64,000 nucleotides of DNA from Perkinsus olseni. Its lineage: Eukaryota > Perkinsozoa > Perkinsida > Perkinsidae. The stretch is taken from NCBI GenBank assembly GCA_013115135.1, contig JABANP010000017.1, positions 1-64,000 on the forward strand. Reading direction: 5' to 3'. The position numbers and the translations under genes are program-made. Of the stretch, positions 59,165 through 64,000 are shown one piece after another. Numbering within the stretch: position 1 is the first letter of the stretch; each line of letters opens with the position of its first letter. Under the pieces are notes generated by a model, which was given only the letters and a program-made list of their open reading frames with translations, did not search any database and was not told the DNA's origin.

Positions 59165-60326
59165 TAGCGTGTCGCCTCAAGCGTGTTAACAAGCATGCAC
59201 ATCTGTGTCGGGATAGCCGGAAATACTATCTCCGAAACAGACACGCGTTAATGTTTCCGCGGCTGCGATGTCACTCGTGCCACTATGCAACTGTTGTATA
59301 GTTCGGAGAGATCATGCGTGACCGTGCTTAATAGACACTAAACGTGACAAGGACGGGACAGATGGCCAAAGCCACAGGGAGTGACAGCCTTTTGCGTCAC
59401 CACCCACTCACTAACCCCTTCGGGATATTTCGGCATCGAATAAGCGTCGCAGGTATGCGGATGGAGAGTTGCATCTCTAAAATGGAGGCCTTGTATGACT
59501 AATGTTATAAAAACATAGCTACCGATAGTATCAACGCGTTGCAAACATTCGCGCAGCTTCTATCAGCAACGAGCAGGTAGACAGCAACTGTCCGAAATGT
59601 CCAGTTACTGGACTCTACTGTAGGGTCGAATGTGCACAGCATTGACAAGCTGCTACTAGCAGCCTGCTATGATCGCTCAACTGCGGAAAGGGATGCACGT
59701 CCGAGAAAACCCATTTGGGACGTCGGTAGCGTCGATTTCCCTCGACCTGCACTCTATTGATGCTCGGAACGTGCAGCACGTAATGTGACGTTGCGTGCTC
59801 CTCGTCTACGTGCAATGCTTCGTCCCCACCCAGCTCTCTCCCGCGAAGGGAGTCCCCTCCTCTGTTCTTTGCTAGGATTATGCCGCAACAAGAGTCTCGT
59901 CACGAGACTTCCGGTTCTCCCTGAGGACTGCGACCTCACCGGCTCTCGCACGAAACTTCGTCCTTTCAAGTACACGGCTCAGAGCCACGGGAGTCTCGTG
60001 ATTACCAAACCTTCGAGATGTTCCTTGCGGATCCATGCTGCTAACCCGACCATTTTCGCGATCTTGCTTGGCAGCCTGTCGTTCGAATCGCATGTTGTAT
60101 CTATTCAACCGCTAATGTCGCGGACTCTTCAGCTTCTGCAACTTGCCTCTTTTGTGCGGATAAGGTCCTTATGTGCGGACCTCGAGTATCCGATAGACAC
60201 CTCAGCAGTCCAGTTAAATGGATAAGAGTCTCCCCAATATAATGCGGCCCGTTTGTCTTCGTTCGTCCCGTTTGTTCTAATCCCCAGGGGATCGGAATAG
60301 CTTCTCTATGATCGTAGTTCTTATTC
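59165..60326. repeat. Upstream segment of secreted-protein gene, duplication copy 3
   Basis: Closely parallels 43310-44560: CGTGTTAACAAGCATGCACA, CTCACTAACCCCTTCGGG, the Ser/Pro-type frame near 59820 and the last 100 bases before the ATG are shared with copy 1. It probably carries the promoter and 5' UTR of the downstream gene. Confidence 0.7.
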
Positions 60327-62228
60327 ATGTATTTCAACTCTGTCTTATTGGCAGTTCTGCTCGGCACAGTTGCCGGCCAGGGAACTGTTATCAGGATCCA
60401 CCAGCAAAGGCTACCCTTCAGCAATAGGCGCCCAGACGATGACATCCATTCTCGTCTTGGTGAGTAGATAGATGTTGTAGCCTTTATTCGCAGTCTTTTG
60501 GTCTCAGCCTGAGATTCTCAGGCACTCTCAGACATATCCAGACACTGGAACTCGACGACGCTGATAATGGCGACGACTTTCTATGGCTTACTTCGATCAT
60601 AGCAAAGGAGGACGGTACTGGTCTGCTCGCTGTCAGCGATGATGGGTGAGTCTCGCGTGTGATCAGAGTTTTGGTATATCGGCTGCCCCTGTGCTCAGGT
60701 CGTTCGCCGTCATGGACCTTTCACCGTCAGCCAATGAAGGGTTTGATGTGGCTGCGGTGACGATGTATCCTATTAGTGATCCTGAGGGCGGGATTGACGA
60801 ATATCCCGCGGATGGTTTGACCGTCAATGGTCCTTATCGCGGCGGGGGAAGAGGAGACCTCATTGTCAGTGGTACGGATGACCGAGGGGTGCTGAGGTAG
60901 GAGATACAACTCAGATCCTACTCGCCCGTCTGGGGCTTGAGTGTATCCTACTCCACGCCGATTGTTACGCTCAGATTTCCCGATGGGATTCAGTCGCAAC
61001 AGAGCGCTGATCTAAACTTTGGGGTTATTTTCCCTGAATGCAGTGGAGCGGTGGAAGCCATACTGAGTATCCAGCCTCAACCTGCAAATCACGTTGGAGC
61101 CTATCTTAGGATATTCTCAGGTTCACAACGAGATCCCGTTGAATACCTGCTCATGTTCTGTAATGAACCGACTGATTCGGCTCCAACCTCAGGCTCTGGA
61201 AACACAGTCTACGCCGGCTCCGCATATGACGGGTTCGTCGCTAGGCCATTTTTTCTCGAGGTAACATGACGGCCTGAACGCGAGGAGGGTGCGACTCCCG
61301 TATGAAAGTGGCTCATTGATAGCACTGTGACTCTACGCCGTGAGGCTCATGGTGAAAGTTCTGTTGCATTTGCAATGCAAATGCCGAGCGTGCGCATAAA
61401 AGCGCTACTACGTGCGAGATCGGCCAGTGGAGACTACCATGCTATTTCGGCCAAGACCGCAATTATACATTTGTTCCTTCCTCAGTCCAGAGATTCGGGT
61501 GGTGGGAAGCCCTTCAGACCCACCGATACTGCGGAGCTACGCAATGGCGACATCATGATACTCTTCGCGAAGTAAGTTGTTCGGTGGCTCCGTCTTTCAG
61601 CGACGATCCGCTTCCTTCGTTAAGGCAGGATGAAGATATGATGAGGATTGGTTATGTTACGAGGGACGAACTGCGGCAGGCTATTTTTGGCAAAGGAACT
61701 TTGAGACCGGAAATCATAGCCGAGGGCGCGCGGAGGGATGGGTGAGTAAACCATGACCTGATACCAACCGAGTGATACACTCGATATCCACCCAAGGGGT
61801 TCGAAGCGTCCGCTGAATACTGCCCACGAGTGATATTTTACTCAACCTCGAAGTTCTCGGACGGGCTTTGTCTCAAAAGTTTGAGTTAATACCCGTGTAA
61901 TAGTGCATCGCCGTGGTCGCTCATTGATTGATCACTCGTCTCTGGTTGCCCAGCGGCAAGGCCAAGCGTGATGCCAGGTACAACATCGGCGAACAAACTG
62001 GGCTGGCTATCCGGGAGGATCGCACAAGCGGACGCATCTTCGTTCACATGATAAACGACAATTACTACGGGGTGGGTTCCGCTATGTTTATCACAGCTTT
62101 GTCATCATCATACCTCTCAGGATGAGGAATATAACTTACTTTCCACTTTCGAGTGGATAACCGCAGGTGGCGAGAGTCCTGGGTGGTGCCAAATCGACGG
62201 TGTTAGATATCAGTTAGAACGGTCATGA
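60327..62228 (+). CDS. Secreted protein of unrecognised family, copy 3
   Basis: Nearly the same as copy 1: signal peptide MYFNSVLLAVLLGTVAGQGT, exon 2 with TLELDDADNGDDFLWLTSII, exon 3 with FAVMDLSPSANEGFDVAAV, exon 4 with YSTPIVTLRFPDGIQSQQS, exon 5 with PFRPTDTAELRNGDIMILFA, exon 6 with MRIGYVTRDELRQAIFGKG, exon 7 with DARYNIGEQTGLAIREDRTS, and a last exon ending at TGA 62228, slightly shorter than copy 1. Exon 4 is almost base-identical to copy 1 except for indels of whole codons (SGSQRDPVEY against SGSRDPLAY), which suggests recent duplication under coding constraint. Function unknown. Confidence 0.65.
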
Positions 62229-63307
62229 AGATAATGGGCAGGCGCAGCGCGAAAGTGTTATCAGTAGCTGACAGTGCTACTGCTTTTGCCGAAAAGTCTC
62301 CGGCTGAAACCTCTGAGGACGAGTGACTATTGATACCTCTTAGTGGCAGACAGTGCTACCGCTTTTGCCGACAACCGTTCAGGAGTATTGTACTCCTTGA
62401 CTCCAGTTTTCGGTTTTGTAACATAGATGTGCAGCATGAGATTTGACGAGCAGACCGCCGTCTACATCTGGTATGCACAACATGTGCTAATCTTCGCGGC
62501 CTCCAGCCATTTCAGATGTTTTTGCAGCACAACAGACTAAAATGGTCGCTCTGAGGGCTCATGCTACCCCCTCGCCAACATAAGGCTTTTTTCTTTCGTT
62601 CATTGTCTCAGTATAGGGACAGATTCGGGTTTCACACGATCATATCGGCATGGTGCTCTCCAGTGGCTAGTGTCAATTTGGATTCGCGGTTGCAACATAT
62701 ATCCGCTTATCGAACCGCTTAGTGTGTCTTCGAGGTGAAATGGTCAGCGGAGATGAGTGCGTGTGAGTTTAAAGTCCAGCGCCGACAAACGGCTTTGTCA
62801 GACCAGCATCGATGTACCTTTCCGTGGGAGAGTGGTTCAGCTGTTGACTAGGCCCTGTTCATCAAGCCAGGAATGTTGCTCACAGAGCGAGGTCATCGTG
62901 AGCCTGGATACTCTTAGATGAGTACTCAGTTCTCTTGAGATCTCGTGGTCGAGTCGGGGGTCTGCACGCGAGGGACATGAGTTGTAGTGGGCCGTCCACT
63001 ACAACTCCGTCCACTGTGGACGGCAGCATGCTCAGCGTTGAAAGACTTTATGAGACTTTTGAGGTCAAAATTCCTCCTTAAACGGCAGCCCGCCGGAGGT
63101 CCTTCAAGTGGACATATCCGATTCTCATCATATCGTTGCCACGCCTGATCAGAGAACGACCCATCAATCGGCCCCGGCATCCATGATTGAAGATCTCACG
63201 ATGAGGAGAGTATCATGATGTTTCCGTTGCTTAGCTCCGCCATATCAGTGGGTTTGTCGTGTCGACCTCCACCCGAATAGACCGACTGAGAAAACTGATA
63301 TATGGCA
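62229..63307. other. Downstream part of duplication unit 3
   Basis: Matches 46442-47240. Contains a 17-base palindrome at 63007-63023 (CCGTCCAC, T, GTGGACGG) and, on the minus strand at 63290-63190, an inverted fragment of the family exon (GGGRHDKPTDMAELSNGNIM), here without the palindromic insertion seen at 47116. No intact gene. Confidence 0.6.
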
Positions 63308-63342
63308 ATCGAACCCACGTGGGGCCCCCACGTGGGTTCGAT
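63308..63342. repeat. Palindrome of two T-arm-like hairpins, copy B
   Basis: Identical to 52100-52134, with 17-base arms and one central C. The following 100 bases are also nearly identical to the sequence after copy A, up to the Harbinger-like start at 63449. Confidence 0.9.
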
Positions 63343-63448
63343 CCCCCACGGTGGGGGACGGAAACCACGCAACTCTCTCGAGGCACTCACAGTGATGCAT
63401 ATCGCGCGAAAACTGCAAACTCATGGGCACTACTAGACCGCTCTCACT

Positions 63449-64000
63449 ATGGTATTCGTGTACAGCGATTTGGAAGACATGATAGAGGTTGGAGAGGTCT
63501 TAGAGCAGGCCAGGTCTCCTATTGCAGATGGGTTCAATTTCTTTGAAACGCTGACCGACGCAAGCTTTCACGAGAGATTGCGGTTCACGAAACGCGTTTG
63601 CCTTGCTATATTGGAGGAGCTTGGTCCTTATTTGGAAGGCCCTGCACCTGGAGGGAAGCCTGGCACGCTACCTTTCCCTAGACTGCTAGTAACTTTGGAG
63701 TATTTGGGAAAAGGAAACTTCTATTGGTGTGTCGGGCAGGGATTCGGCACCTCCAAGTCCAGCTGCTGGAGCTATGTTAGATGTGGTATAAAAGCAGTTA
63801 CCGCGGGTAGCGTCGTCAGAAAATGGATTCCGTGGTGTACTCCATAATCGGCAAGAAGCATGAGTTTGCGGCATGCTGCTCAGTATGGCATTGCCACTGA
63901 TCATCGGCGCGGTCGACGGAAGCATATCCCCATCTTGGCACCTACCGAACACGAGCAGGCACTCATTAATCGCAAAGGATGAGCGAGTTATAATATCTTA
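63449..64000 (+). mobile_element. PIF/Harbinger DDE transposase, truncated by window end
   Basis: The N-terminal helical region (SFHERLRFTKRVCLAILEEL) is followed by PRLLVTLEYLGKGNFYWCVG and FGTSKSSCWSYVRCGIKAV, matching the HTH-like part of HARBI1-type transposases. The frame stops at 63847. Further on, in another frame, LPLIIGAVDGSIS resembles the block around the first catalytic Asp, and after one more shift HIPILAPTEHEQALINRKG continues the family. Either short introns or decay explain the shifts; one candidate 3' splice site lies near 63870. The rest lies beyond the window. Confidence 0.7.

Overview
The window is nuclear DNA of a microbial eukaryote. Almost every recognisable gene is cut into many short exons by GT-AG introns, mostly 40-60 bases, and the exons only give family-like proteins after splicing. 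Intron density, balanced base composition, a plant-type ankyrin K+ channel, arrays of secreted aspartic proteases and BEL/Pao and Harbinger elements suggest an alveolate, most likely a Perkinsus-like protist. That placement is inference from memory and was not tested by a search.

Left half (about 0.7-41.4 kb) is gene-rich: an MFS transporter (minus, 4317-730), a long K+ channel with cNMP-binding-like and ankyrin domains (plus, 4904-12272), an SLC37-type sugar-phosphate exchanger (minus, 18549-12499), pepsin-like aspartic proteases on the minus strand (two intact ORFs, one with a late frameshift, one relic) interrupted by a prolidase (minus, 28866-24560), an ITFG1/LINKIN-like FG-GAP membrane protein (plus, 34147-35989) and a helical-repeat protein (plus, 36192-41362). 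Transporters, secreted proteases and prolidase would fit a heterotroph or parasite feeding on protein.

Right half (about 43-64 kb) is accessory. A gene for an unrecognised secreted protein occurs three times (44562, 48920, 60327), each behind a related 1.2 kb upstream segment. Between copies two and three lie a decayed BEL/Pao retroelement, two Harbinger transposase fragments and a structure flanked by inverted arrays of a 15-base repeat. A third Harbinger fragment runs off the right end.

The most unusual signals are not genes. (1) Many near-perfect palindromes have exactly one unpaired central base; one is an insertion relative to a duplicate copy in this window. (2) The inverted 15-base arrays at 55504-55749 and 56226-56455 look like an undescribed foldback element. 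(3) Several introns carry a tRNA T-arm/B-box motif. (4) Several conserved genes are broken by one base in a homopolymer, which points to assembly error rather than true pseudogenes.
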